64,000 nt of DNA from Devosia marina (GCF_009758415.1 NZ_WQRF01000005.1:62001-126000); one strand, 5' to 3'. Positions 55,383-63,948 are shown, numbered from the stretch's first letter. The notes: generated by a model not told the origin, from the sequence alone. Made by a program: numbers and translations.

Positions 55383-55413
55383 CCCCAGCAACTCGGTGAG
55401 TTGCTGGGGTTTT
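55383..55413 (+). terminator. terminator-like hairpin, related to the tRNA-fMet terminator
   Basis: Perfect 12-bp stem CCCCAGCAACTC/GAGTTGCTGGGG with a GGT loop, then TTTTCT. Its stem is nearly the same as the terminator of the initiator tRNA at 60753, and about 25 following bases resemble the 3' end of that tRNA in degenerate form, as does the copy at 56157. Region 55414-55546 has no gene. Confidence 0.75.
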
Positions 55414-55546
55414 CTGGGTGCGGATGCGCGCAGCAATCCCGGCCGTGCATTCTCAATGGCGGCATAGAGGCTGCTTCAGAAACCGTCAGCTATGGACGGT
55501 TCCGCTTTTGGCATCCGAGGCCTTGGCGCGCAGAACGCTCTCCGCG

Positions 55547-55960
55547 CTATTGGATCTGCTTCTTGTCTTCCGGAGAGATGAAGTAGATGTGCAGGTCGTA
55601 GTGGGGAATTTCGTACCCCTCGTGCCCTTCGGCTTCGAACGTCAGATCAACATGATTTATCGAGGGGAGGTCGGTCAGGCCGGAGAGCTCTGTCCATGAT
55701 GTCCCGTTCATGAAGTCCTCTTGCGACATCATGTACTCGATGCAGACAACCTTGCCCTCGTGCACGCAGTAGATTGGCCCGAGCGGCAGATTTGCAGGAT
55801 TGGCCCAATGCTCTCCCATCATGGGAACGACGTCGCTGATTTTCACGACATCTGAGGGCAAGACGCTTTGATCCGGCAATCCGCCGTGACCGTCTGCGTA
55901 GGCACTGGATGATAGAAGTGTGCCAGCCAATACAATACCGGCAATGCTCTTGGTAACCAT
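55547..55960 (-). CDS. small exported protein (DUF5602-like)
   Basis: Protein of 137 residues with a signal peptide (about 1-22, ending SSAYADG). The C-terminal part, HVDLTFEAEGHEGYEIPHYDLHIYFISPEDKK, is rich in His and acidic residues and recalls the TTHB210/DUF5602 domain; I am not certain of the family. Two cysteines lie in YCVHEGKVVCIEYM. Strong SD GGGAGG at correct spacing. It stands alone between two tRNA-end-like repeats, so it may have been acquired. Confidence 0.75.
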   Translation of the reverse strand: MVTKSIAGIVLAGTLLSSSAYADGHGGLPDQSVLPSDVVKISDVVPMMGEHWANPANLPLGPIYCVHEGKVVCIEYMMSQEDFMNGTSWTELSGLTDLPSINHVDLTFEAEGHEGYEIPHYDLHIYFISPEDKKQIQ

Positions 55961-56156
55961 CTCTAACTTCCTCCCTTGGGATGACTTGTTGTCGTCGGGT
56001 GTAGAGAATGCACTACGCAGGCCAGATTTTTCCCAGCAGAGGTGAATGTCTGCTGCTGAGAGCAAGCATAGCCAGACACCACGCCAGAAGTGTAATACGC
56101 AACCGTATTGCTATCAATGGCCGCTTCTCAGCCAGAACCTGGTTCGAAGTCGCGGC

Positions 56157-56199
56157 CAGCAACTTGGCTGAGTTACCGGGGTTCTTTGGTTGCGGGAGC
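56157..56199. repeat. 43-bp direct repeat matching the tRNA-fMet 3' end and terminator
   Basis: Aligns without gaps to 60756-60798 with 40 of 43 identities. It contains the last 13 bases of the initiator tRNA (TGGTTGCGGGAGC on plus) plus part of its terminator, and diverges right after. Together they bracket the vanBA/gntR/metE-like segment, as an attachment-site duplication would. The region 55961-56382 otherwise holds no convincing gene. Confidence 0.7.
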
Positions 56200-56382
56200 G
56201 CACAACAACCGCCACCCCACATTCGTGGTGGCCGCATAAACAAGCCTATGCTTTGCTGATGCCATGCCCCGCGTCCCCACCATCGCCCCGAGCGAGACAA
56301 AGAGATCACCCGGCCGCGCAAGCGCCAGGAAGAGATCGAGCGCATACCTGCACATCGGCGCGAGGATGAATGTGCGGACGAC

Positions 56383-56769
56383 ATGGAGCAGACGATCAGG
56401 GCGATGCTTCTCGACCTCGACCCACCTGTCTATCAATGGACCACCCAAGATGACGAGATTGCCGAGGACGCGATCATGGTCGGAAGCGGCGGCAGGAGCG
56501 TTGAAATGGTATTGGCCGGCCTGACCTACATGGAACCCACCGCCAGCATCTACTGGCGCGTCAGGGTGACGGCGAAGGGTATGGTTGAAGCCGGTGGAGA
56601 GATGTCGCCCTGGCGCGTGAAGGTCGCCCTTGCCCGAGCAGAGGAGCTGCGGAACCAGATGGGCCAGGTGTTCAGTTCCGATAGCCCACATCGATCACCG
56701 CGTGCCCCTCGGTCAGGCGCGAGACGCAGGCGCACATCTTGTGTCCCGCGGCCTTTTCCTCGGCGCTGA
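56383..56769 (+). CDS. hypothetical protein, possibly the remnant of a longer gene
   Basis: Open frame of 128 residues from ATG 56383. Residues 1-100 look protein-like (DEIAEDAIMVGSG, VEMVLAGLTYMEPTASIYWRV, MSPWRVKVALARAEELRNQMG), while the last 30 overlap vanB antisense and are low-complexity Arg/Pro/Ser. The same frame is open about 40 codons upstream of the ATG with coding-like residues, so the original start may be lost. No family recognised and no ribosome site seen. Confidence 0.35.
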   Translation: MEQTIRAMLLDLDPPVYQWTTQDDEIAEDAIMVGSGGRSVEMVLAGLTYMEPTASIYWRVRVTAKGMVEAGGEMSPWRVKVALARAEELRNQMGQVFSSDSPHRSPRAPRSGARRRRTSCVPRPFPRR

Positions 56770-57640
56770 AGAAAACGTCGCGATGGTCGATCTCGACGCC
56801 CTCTCCCAACACCTGCACGGCGCACAGCCCACACTCGCCGCGCCGACAATCATGGATCATCTCGACGCCCGCGCCAATCAGTGCATCGAGTAGCGATTGG
56901 TCCGAACGCACCGCCACCCTGGTGCCGCGATTGAGCACTTCCACGCTGAACGGCTTTTCAGCAAACAGCCCGCTATCGCCGAACACTTCATAGCGCAGCC
57001 GGCTCACCGGGCGTCCCGATTCAGCCCAGGCAGCCTTGGCCGCCTCGAGCATGCCGATGGGGCCGCAGAGATAGCATTCCGCATCGGCCGGCAGGGCCGC
57101 AAATTCGGCCGCGAGGTCGATATGCTGACCCTGTGAATTGTCGCGCAGGATCAATCGGTCACCCAGCAGCGCCTCCAGCTCGTCGGCAAAGGCCATCAAG
57201 CCGCGCGACCGCGCCCCATAAACCACGCGCACCGATGCGCCGCGCGCGACCAGCGCCTTGGCCATGCCAAAAATCGGAGTAATCCCGATGCCGCCGGCCA
57301 GCAGCAGATAGTGCTTGGCCCGCCAGCTCAGCTCAAACCGGTTCTCCGGCAGGGTGAGGCGCACATCCTGCCCCACTTCGAGGCTCCACATATAACGTGA
57401 GCCGCCCCGGCTCTGCGAATGCAGCTTGACCGCTACCGCGATCTGGCCCGGCGGCGCCGGAATGACCGTATAGGTGCGGTTGGCCGCCTCCCCGTCGATC
57501 TCGACCCGGATATTGCTGTGCGAGCCGGGATCGAAGCGCGGCACCATCCCGTCCACGGCAAAGCCGATATAGCGCACATCCTCGGCAATCTGCCGGATTT
57601 CAGCGACTTTCGCGTCCCGCCATTCCACTTTGTTGCGCAT
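56672..57640 (-). CDS. vanB: vanillate demethylase-type reductase (VanB family)
   Basis: Protein of 322 residues: an FMN/FAD-binding reductase domain (RTYTVIPAPPG, about 53-64), an NAD-binding domain (LLLAGGIGITPIFGMAKAL; CYLCGPIGML) and a C-terminal plant-type 2Fe-2S ferredoxin domain with cysteines in CRRGECGLCAVQVL and the late CACVSR. It passes electrons from NAD(P)H to the Rieske oxygenase encoded in the same operon. Four bases separate it from the GntR gene. ATG 57640 is chosen; the upstream extension is antisense-like. Confidence 0.9.
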   Translation of the reverse strand: MRNKVEWRDAKVAEIRQIAEDVRYIGFAVDGMVPRFDPGSHSNIRVEIDGEAANRTYTVIPAPPGQIAVAVKLHSQSRGGSRYMWSLEVGQDVRLTLPENRFELSWRAKHYLLLAGGIGITPIFGMAKALVARGASVRVVYGARSRGLMAFADELEALLGDRLILRDNSQGQHIDLAAEFAALPADAECYLCGPIGMLEAAKAAWAESGRPVSRLRYEVFGDSGLFAEKPFSVEVLNRGTRVAVRSDQSLLDALIGAGVEMIHDCRRGECGLCAVQVLGEGVEIDHRDVFFSAEEKAAGHKMCACVSRLTEGHAVIDVGYRN

Positions 57641-57644
57641 GAGC

Positions 57645-58379
57645 TTACCCCACCACCAGAGACAGCGCCGGCACGCGGCGAATGAGACTGCGATCCTGGT
57701 CGAGCACGAATTCCAGGTTCTGCCGGGCCAGGCGCGCATGTTCGCGCGCCAGCGCCTCGGCGCGGCTGCCCTCACGCAGTCCAATCGCTTCCACCATCGC
57801 CCGGTGCTGGGTCTGCGCGCCGTAAAGCGAGCGGCGGAAGGCCTCGACATTGGCCTGCTTGTCGAGAAAGGCGCTGGGCGAGGCAAAGGGCAGGCTGGTC
57901 ACCCGCTCGATCTCGCGGCGGATGGTCTGGCTGGCCAGCCCCCAGAGCTTTTCGTGAAACGCGGCATTGAGGTCGACATAGCCGTCAAAATCCATGTCGG
58001 CGACATCGCCCTTGAGCGCCTCGTCAATGCCCTCGAGCAGCCGGTTCAGCTCGCCCATCCGCGCCGGTGCCACGCCGCGCTCGGCTGCCAGGCGCAGCGC
58101 CAACCCCTCAAGCGTTCCGCGCAATTCGATGGCGTCGATGACCTCCTCGCGCGAAAAGCTGCGCACTGCATAGCCGCCCGAGGGAATGGCCTCAACCAGC
58201 CCCTCCTGCCCCAGTTGCGCTAGGGCGGCCCGCAATGGTGTGCGCGAAATGCCCAGCCGCTCGACCAGGATCAGCTCCGACAGCCGGGTGCCGGCGCGCA
58301 ATTCGCCCGAGACGATCAGGTCGCGCACCCCCATCAGGGCACGCTGGGACTGGGCCGCTCGGTTGGACACGCCGCTCAT
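57645..58379 (-). CDS. GntR family regulator with FCD domain (VanR-like)
   Basis: Protein of 244 residues. Helix-turn-helix: VRDLIVSGELRAGTRLSE and LGISRTPLRAALAQLGQEGLV (about 18-75), then an FCD domain (about 85-225) with DLNAAFHEKLWGLA and QTQHRAMVEAI. It lies inside the operon between vanA (ATGA overlap) and vanB, an unusual internal position for a regulator. Likely represses the operon and the divergent metE-like gene via the CTGTATACAG palindrome until an aromatic ligand binds. Confidence 0.9.
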   Translation of the reverse strand: MSGVSNRAAQSQRALMGVRDLIVSGELRAGTRLSELILVERLGISRTPLRAALAQLGQEGLVEAIPSGGYAVRSFSREEVIDAIELRGTLEGLALRLAAERGVAPARMGELNRLLEGIDEALKGDVADMDFDGYVDLNAAFHEKLWGLASQTIRREIERVTSLPFASPSAFLDKQANVEAFRRSLYGAQTQHRAMVEAIGLREGSRAEALAREHARLARQNLEFVLDQDRSLIRRVPALSLVVG

Positions 58380-59422
58380 TCCGCAGCCACCTGCATGGCG
58401 TTCTCTTCCTCGATCATGCGGTCGATCAGCCGCCGCGCCCACATCGAGCCGGCATCGATATTAAGGTTGTAGATGACGTGATCCGGATTTTCGTCGATGG
58501 CCCTCTGCTGGGCTTCGAGAATCCGCTCATCCTCCCGGAAGATCGAAGACACGCCTTCGCGCAGTTCATGCGTGCGCGCCTGCTCATCAAGCTTGTAGTT
58601 GCGCGCAAAGGCCCAGAAATAATGACAGGTCTTGTCGGTTTCCGGCGTCATGGTGTTGAGCACGAAACCATTGACGCCCTGGCTGCGGTCGCCTTCCGGC
58701 GCGCCGGTCCCGGTGGGGGCCACACCCACATCGATGGCAATGGTCGAGGGCGCCTGGAAATTGATGATCTGCCAGCGGTCCACATTGCCCGGCTTGCCGA
58801 GCTGACCACGCCAGAAGGGCGGCGCGTCGATATCCTTCATCCAGCGGGTGATCGTGGCGGTGCGGTCAGTATGGGTCGCCTTGAACGGTGCCTCGGCCAC
58901 GGCGCGATTGCCGATGGACGAACCATGCACATAGGTCTCGTGCGTCAGGTCCATCAGATTGTCCACCACCAGGCGATAATCGCACTTGGCGTGGATATAT
59001 TTGCCATCCGCGGCCCAGTTCGGGTCCTGGTTCCAGTGCAGATCCGGCACCAGGTCGGGATCGGCCAGCGCCGGATCGCCCATCCAGAGCCAGACGAAAC
59101 GGTGTCGCTCGACCAGCGGATAGGATTTGACGCAGGCTGACGGATTGATGGTGTCCTGCGACGGCATGTATACACACCGTCCGGTATCGTCGAATTCCAG
59201 GCCATGATAGCCGCAAATGACATTGTCGCCGTAAAGCTCGCCCATCGAGAGCGGCAACAGCCGGTGCCAGCAGGCATCGGCCAGCGCAACCGCCGTTCCA
59301 TCCTGCTTTCTATAGAGAACGACGGGCTTGTTGCAGATAGTGCGCGCCAGCAAATCGCGCTTCACCTCGACATCCCAGGCAATCGCATACCACGCGTTGA
59401 GCGGAAAAGTGGGGCCAGCCAT
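58376..59422 (-). CDS. vanA: Rieske-type aromatic O-demethylase oxygenase (VanA family)
   Basis: Protein of 348 residues. The Rieske 2Fe-2S ligands are in ACWHR and ICGYHG (Cys, His and Cys, His) near residues 50-72. The mononuclear iron site is DNLMDLTHETYVHGSSIG. The short length and domain order match VanA and relatives (TsaM, DdmC), which remove methyl groups from methoxy-aromatics with release of formaldehyde. Vanillate is the default substrate guess but related acids are possible. Confidence 0.9.
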   Translation of the reverse strand: MAGPTFPLNAWYAIAWDVEVKRDLLARTICNKPVVLYRKQDGTAVALADACWHRLLPLSMGELYGDNVICGYHGLEFDDTGRCVYMPSQDTINPSACVKSYPLVERHRFVWLWMGDPALADPDLVPDLHWNQDPNWAADGKYIHAKCDYRLVVDNLMDLTHETYVHGSSIGNRAVAEAPFKATHTDRTATITRWMKDIDAPPFWRGQLGKPGNVDRWQIINFQAPSTIAIDVGVAPTGTGAPEGDRSQGVNGFVLNTMTPETDKTCHYFWAFARNYKLDEQARTHELREGVSSIFREDERILEAQQRAIDENPDHVIYNLNIDAGSMWARRLIDRMIEEENAMQVAAE

Positions 59423-59462
59423 GATCCAGGTCCTCCTCCTGTTTCCATCTAAAAAATACTAA

Positions 59463-59472
59463 CTGTATACAG
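59463..59472. promoter_or_regulatory. palindromic operator CTGTATACAG of the van locus
   Basis: Perfect 10-bp palindrome in the 129-bp gap between the divergent vanA and metE-like genes, within AACTGTATACAGAAAT. TGTATACA-like cores are typical of FCD-type GntR operators. Confidence 0.65.
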
Positions 59473-59551
59473 AAATCAAGATGGCCATTGCCAAACCCGG
59501 TTCGAGCGGCCATCACTGCACGCAAATCAAGAACCCTAGAGAGGAGCTCCC

Positions 59552-60673
59552 ATGGCCGTTGCAAAGCCGCCTTACCACGCCGATGTCGTCGGCTCGTTCC
59601 TGCGCCCCGACAGCATCAAGCAGGCCCGCAAGGCCCGCTTTGAGGACAAGTCCATCAGCGCCGAAGAGCTCGCTGCCATCGAGGATCAGGCGATCATCGA
59701 TGTCATCAGGATGCAGGAAGATGCCGGCCTCAAGGCGGTCACCGATGGCGAATTCCGCCGCGCCTGGTGGCATTTCGACTTCATGGGCATGCTCAACGGC
59801 CTGGATATCATCCAGCGCGAAGGTGGCGGCATCCAGTTTCATGGCGTCCATACCAAGCAGGACGTCCCCGTGATCAGCGACAAGCTCAGCTTCCCCGCCG
59901 ACCACCCCATGCTGGAGCACTACAAATTCGTCGCCGCCAATACCAAGGTAACGCCGAAAATCTCCATTCCTGGCCCCAGCGCCATTCACTTCCGCATTGC
60001 CGATGACGACATCGCCGTCACTGAATACAAGCACGACGCAGAGGCCTATTTCGAGGCCATCACCGCCACCTACAAGGACGCGGTAAAGGCCTTTTACGAT
60101 GCCGGCTGCCGTTATCTGCAGATGGACGACATCTTCTTTGCCTATCTCTGCGACCCAAAAATCCGCGCCGAGCGCAAGGCCAATGGTGAGGACCCCGATT
60201 GGCTGATCGGGCGCTATGCCAAGATGATGCATGACGCGATTGCCGACCGGCCGGACGACATGCTGATCGGCATGCATATGTGCCGGGGCAATTTCAAATC
60301 CACCTGGGTGGCCGAAGGCGCCTATGACCCGGCGGCCGACGCGATTTTCAACCAGACCGATGTCGATATCTATTTCATGGAATACGACACCGATCGCGCT
60401 GGCGGGCTCGAACCGCTGCGCCTGTTGCCCAAGGGCACCAAGCGCGTGCTGCCCGGCTTCATCACCACCAAGACGCCCGAGCTCGAAAAGCTCGACGATC
60501 TCAAGCGCAAGTTCGATGAAGCGGGCAAATATGCCGATCTCGACCAGCTCGGCATCGCCCCGCAATGCGGCTTCGCCTCGACCGAGGAAGGCAATGACCT
60601 GACCCAGGACGACCAGCGCCGGAAGCTCGACCTGCTGGTCGAAACCGCCGAAGCGATCTGGGGCAAAGTCTAG
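59552..60673 (+). CDS. MetE C-terminal-like cobalamin-independent methyltransferase
   Basis: Protein of 373 residues, equal to the C-terminal catalytic half of MetE. Zinc ligands are present: His and Cys in MHMCRGNF, Glu in YFMEYD and Cys in PQCGFAS. YADVVGSFLRP-like N-terminus (HADVVGSFLRP) and TDGEFRRAWWHFDF are typical of the short archaeal/bacterial forms. It should move a methyl group from a folate to a thiol such as homocysteine, but many short members lack an assigned substrate. It is divergent from the demethylase operon and shares its control region, hinting at use of the released C1 unit. SD GAGAGGAG before ATG. Confidence 0.85.
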   Translation: MAVAKPPYHADVVGSFLRPDSIKQARKARFEDKSISAEELAAIEDQAIIDVIRMQEDAGLKAVTDGEFRRAWWHFDFMGMLNGLDIIQREGGGIQFHGVHTKQDVPVISDKLSFPADHPMLEHYKFVAANTKVTPKISIPGPSAIHFRIADDDIAVTEYKHDAEAYFEAITATYKDAVKAFYDAGCRYLQMDDIFFAYLCDPKIRAERKANGEDPDWLIGRYAKMMHDAIADRPDDMLIGMHMCRGNFKSTWVAEGAYDPAADAIFNQTDVDIYFMEYDTDRAGGLEPLRLLPKGTKRVLPGFITTKTPELEKLDDLKRKFDEAGKYADLDQLGIAPQCGFASTEEGNDLTQDDQRRKLDLLVETAEAIWGKV

Positions 60674-60743
60674 TCTCTTGTGACAAACCGGCCCGTGTCG
60701 CAGCGACGCGGGCCGCCTTTGACCGCGCGCCTACTAAGCTCCA

Positions 60744-60780
60744 AAAGGAAAACCCCAGCAACTCGGATGAGTTACTGGGG
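60744..60780 (-). terminator. terminator of tRNA-fMet, probably bidirectional
   Basis: Minus strand: CCCCAGTAACTC-ATCC-GAGTTGCTGGGG then TTTTCCTTTT, six bases after the tRNA. The one mismatch of the plus strand becomes a G-U pair in the minus-strand RNA, so it is best for the tRNA. On plus it is followed by TTCTTT and may also end the metE-like transcript. Confidence 0.85.
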
Positions 60781-60785
60781 TTCTT

Positions 60786-60862
<77 letters not shown>

Positions 60863-60897
60863 TCAAACAGCGCTGCCTTGCGGCGCGGTGTGAGGGC

Positions 60898-60926
60898 TAT
60901 ATAGGGGGTGAACCGGCAGACCTCAA
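60898..60926 (-). promoter_or_regulatory. promoter of tRNA-fMet
   Basis: Minus strand TTGAGG, 17-bp spacer, TATATA, about 36 bases upstream of the tRNA 5' end. A near-consensus housekeeping promoter. Confidence 0.75.
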
Positions 60927-61106
60927 CCCCCTCCGGCGCTTTCCGTGACGCTTTTTTGACGCCGCACGGAAATACGCCCGATTGCCGTCCCTGGCCCTGT
61001 GGAAAAGCCTATTCATCGGCAAATGCCGCTGAACGGCTTCCATACCAGTGCCGCCTGGTTTAGGGTCCGCCGCGATTCACGCCAAAGGTCTCGGGGAACA
61101 CCACAT

Positions 61107-62144
61107 ATGAACTTGAAAAAGCTCGGCCGCACAGACGTTTCGGTCACCGATATCTGCCTGGGCACCATGACCTGGGGCAGCCAGAACACCGAGGCCGAGG
61201 GCCATGCCCAGATCGCCATGGCGCGCGACGCCGGCATCAATTTCATGGACACCGCCGAAGTTTATGCCGTACCCGGCAGCCCGGAGACCAGCGGCCGCAC
61301 CGAGGAAATCATCGGCAACTGGTTTGCCGCCAATGGCGACCGCGACAAATGGGTGCTGGCCACCAAGATCGTCGGCGGCGGCAATGCCCATATCCGCAAT
61401 GGCCGCCGTCCGGACGCAGCCTCGGTGCGCGAGGCGATCGAGGGGAGCCTCAAGCGCCTCAAGACCGATTATGTCGATCTCTACCAGATCCACTGGCCCA
61501 GCCGCGGCCACTATAATTTCGACAGTTACTGGCGCTACGCCCCCGAAAAGCAGGACACGGCCGACGCCCTGGCCAATATGGAAGAAGTGCTCGGCGCCAT
61601 GGGCGATCTGGTCCGTGAGGGCAAGATCCGCCAGTTCGGCCTGTCCAACGAAACCACCTGGGGGCTGGCCCAATGGGTGCGCCTGGCCGAGGAAAAGGGC
61701 CTGCCCCGCGCCGTGTCCGTGCAGAACGAATATAGCCTCATCCGCCGCATCTTCGATCACGACATGGCCGAACTGAGCCATCACGAAGACGTCGGCCTGC
61801 TGGCCTATTCGCCGCTGGCCGGCGGCATGCTTTCGGGCAAATATTTCGATGGCGCAACCCCCAAGGGCAGCCGCAAGGATTACCAGAAGGGGTTTTGGCG
61901 CCTCAACGAACAGTCCGACGCCGCCACCCATGCCTATCACGAGGTCGCAGCGCGCCATGGCCTCGACCCGGTGCAAATGGCCATTGCCTTCTGCCGCACC
62001 CGGCCCTTCATCACCTCGACCATTATCGGGGCCACCAGCACCGAGCAGCTTACCCAGGTGCTTGGCGCGGTTGATGTAACCCTGTCGCCCGAAGTACTGG
62101 CCGATATCGACGCCACCTATCGGCGCTTCCCGCGCCCCGTCTGA
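61107..62144 (+). CDS. aldo/keto reductase (Tas-like)
   Basis: Protein of 345 residues of the AKR barrel. Catalytic residues are in FMDTAEVYAVPG (Asp and Tyr), VLATKIVGG (Lys) and LYQIHWPSRG (His). The ending ATSTEQLTQVLGAVDVTLS is the usual NADPH-binding tail. Length and the long insert around 60-75 match the Tas/YghZ-like group. Substrate unknown. Start ATG 61107 fits the family (NLKKLGRTDVSVT); the upstream frame adds 36 dissimilar residues. Confidence 0.92.
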   Translation: MNLKKLGRTDVSVTDICLGTMTWGSQNTEAEGHAQIAMARDAGINFMDTAEVYAVPGSPETSGRTEEIIGNWFAANGDRDKWVLATKIVGGGNAHIRNGRRPDAASVREAIEGSLKRLKTDYVDLYQIHWPSRGHYNFDSYWRYAPEKQDTADALANMEEVLGAMGDLVREGKIRQFGLSNETTWGLAQWVRLAEEKGLPRAVSVQNEYSLIRRIFDHDMAELSHHEDVGLLAYSPLAGGMLSGKYFDGATPKGSRKDYQKGFWRLNEQSDAATHAYHEVAARHGLDPVQMAIAFCRTRPFITSTIIGATSTEQLTQVLGAVDVTLSPEVLADIDATYRRFPRPV

Positions 62145-62152
62145 TTGGAACG

Positions 62153-62183
62153 AATGGGCCGGCCCGTCCGGCCCATTTTCTTT
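62153..62183 (+). terminator. intrinsic terminator of the aldo/keto reductase gene
   Basis: Perfect 10-bp stem AATGGGCCGG/CCGGCCCATT, loop CCCGT, followed by TTCTTTT; nine bases after the stop codon. Confidence 0.92.
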
Positions 62184-62253
62184 TCCCCGGACTGGTGCAG
62201 ACTGGTGGCGTCGCTATAGTCGAGCCCGATCAGCCCAGCGCCGGAGCCAGCCC

Positions 62254-62979
62254 TTGACCACCCTCTTCACCTCGGTTTTTCCGCTACTGGCCTATCTGGC
62301 GTACAATATCATCGTGCCGCTGATCGAGCGGGCGCGCCCCTCGCTGTCCGTGATCATGAACATGCAGCGCCGCCGCTGGGTCGCCAATGCCACCCGGCGC
62401 GAAAGCCCCTTCGACGCGATCCTGTCGGGCAATATCATGGGCTCCGTGAGCTTTCTGGCCTCCACCTCGGTTCTGCTGGTACTGGCAGTCTTTGCCGTCT
62501 TCGGCCAGCTCCCAACCCTGATGCAGGCACTCGATTCCCTCTCGCTCGAACGCACCTATTCGGTGCTCGACGTACAGATCCATCTCGGCGTCATGCTCGC
62601 CATGTTCGTCATGGCCTTTTTCGCCTTCACCCTGTCGCTGCGCCAGTTCAACCATTTCTGCATCATGCTCGGCGCCCTCGAACATGATCGAGACGCCACC
62701 GAAGAGGAAATCGACGCCATCGCCCAGATGAACGGGCTGGGCGCCCGCAATTTCAATTCCGGTATCCGCGCCTATTATTTTTCCGTCGCCACCGTCGCAT
62801 GGTTCGTCTCCGAATGGCTGGCGATTGCCGCATGCCTGGTCACCGTGCTGATCCTGGCGCATCGCGAATTCTTTTCTTCGGCGCACCGCACGGCCGCCTC
62901 TGCGGCGCTCATTGCCGCGCGGCTGCGGCGCGATACTCCCCCGCGCTCGGATCGCCCGGCCCCGTCCCGGGATTTGTGA
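62254..62979 (+). CDS. DUF599 family membrane protein
   Basis: Protein of 241 residues with four hydrophobic segments (about 5-23, 60-85, 105-130, 175-205). The N-terminal LAYNIIVPLIERARPSLSVIMNMQRRRWV and the middle LRQFNHFCIMLGAL are typical of DUF599, a family without known function. The start is TTG at 62254 with GGAG seven bases upstream. Its last 71 bases overlap the convergent esterase gene. Confidence 0.87.
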   Translation: MTTLFTSVFPLLAYLAYNIIVPLIERARPSLSVIMNMQRRRWVANATRRESPFDAILSGNIMGSVSFLASTSVLLVLAVFAVFGQLPTLMQALDSLSLERTYSVLDVQIHLGVMLAMFVMAFFAFTLSLRQFNHFCIMLGALEHDRDATEEEIDAIAQMNGLGARNFNSGIRAYYFSVATVAWFVSEWLAIAACLVTVLILAHREFFSSAHRTAASAALIAARLRRDTPPRSDRPAPSRDL

Positions 62980-63766
62980 CGTCCGCCAGAAAGGCGCGGC
63001 AATCTTCCAGGACCGGCGCCATCCAGCGCAAGGGCAGGCTGAGGCACAAGAGGGTTCCCGCGTGGCCGAGGCGCGGATAAAGCCGCAGACTGCTGTGCAC
63101 ACCGGCCCGCTCCAACGCAGCACTCAGATTGACGCTGTTGCGCGGCAGCACCAGATCATCCCGTCCACCGGTGATCAGCAGTTTGGGCGCGGCATCGGGC
63201 CCGACATGATGGATCGGCTGCGTCTGGCGCGGATCATCGGCCTGCCCGAACACGCGCTGCGAAATCGGCCCGTCAAAGGGATAGAAGTCGTAGGGTCCGG
63301 ACAGCCCGATCACGCCCACGACCGCCGCGCGTTGAGCCGGTGCCAGCCAGCGCGGATCAAGCGCCAGGCAGGCAGCATTATAGGCGCCGGCCGAATGCCC
63401 GGCCAGAACCAGACGCACCGGGTCACCACCATAACTGGCAGCATTGTCGCTGACCCAGCCCACCGCCGCCGCGCAATCTTCAAGAAATGCGGGATACTCG
63501 ATTTCCGGCACCAACCGATAGTCTGGTACCACCACCAGATACCCCATCGCCGCCAAGGCCCGCGCTGCAAAGCCATAATGGGTGCGGCTGCCCGAGTTCC
63601 AGGCGCCACCATAGAAAAACACGATAATAGGCAAGGGCGCATCACTTTGGTGGCGCGGCCGGTAAAGATCGAGCTTCCGGCGCGGCCCCGCACCATAGGA
63701 CAGGCCGCGGGCAACGCGCCGGGATGCGCCATCCTTGGGGACCAGCGCGCTGATGATATCTGCCAA
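62909..63766 (-). CDS. alpha/beta hydrolase (esterase/lipase, HSL-like)
   Basis: Protein of 285 residues. It has a modified oxyanion motif FFYGGAWNSGSR instead of HGGG, the nucleophile elbow AGHSAGA, the acid in TGGRDDLV and the histidine in RLGHAGT. This fits carboxylesterases of the BD-FAE/kynurenine formamidase-like group. A TTG start at 63766 with AGGAG about 13 bases upstream is the only start that keeps the N-terminus; no early ATG exists. The tail overlaps DUF599 by 71 bp. Confidence 0.85.
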   Translation of the reverse strand: MADIISALVPKDGASRRVARGLSYGAGPRRKLDLYRPRHQSDAPLPIIVFFYGGAWNSGSRTHYGFAARALAAMGYLVVVPDYRLVPEIEYPAFLEDCAAAVGWVSDNAASYGGDPVRLVLAGHSAGAYNAACLALDPRWLAPAQRAAVVGVIGLSGPYDFYPFDGPISQRVFGQADDPRQTQPIHHVGPDAAPKLLITGGRDDLVLPRNSVNLSAALERAGVHSSLRLYPRLGHAGTLLCLSLPLRWMAPVLEDCRAFLADVTNPGTGPGDPSAGEYRAAAARQ

Positions 63767-63948
63767 TTGGATGGGACTGCTCCTGGGTCGGTGATCTTTA
63801 ACTACGCATCAGCCTGCAATGAGTTTCGTCTCACCCTCGCACCGGACAATACGCCGTCAAAGTTGAACAGCGCAGCAATTTATGACGTTGACATTCAGGA
63901 ATGAGCGGCGTTTATTCCCGCCCGTTGAGAACCTGATATGGCCCCGCC

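Noticed and set aside
55383-60780. CRISPR array, because of repeated hairpins and direct repeats
   Set aside because: Repeats are few, unevenly spaced by hundreds to thousands of bases, and no cas gene is present.
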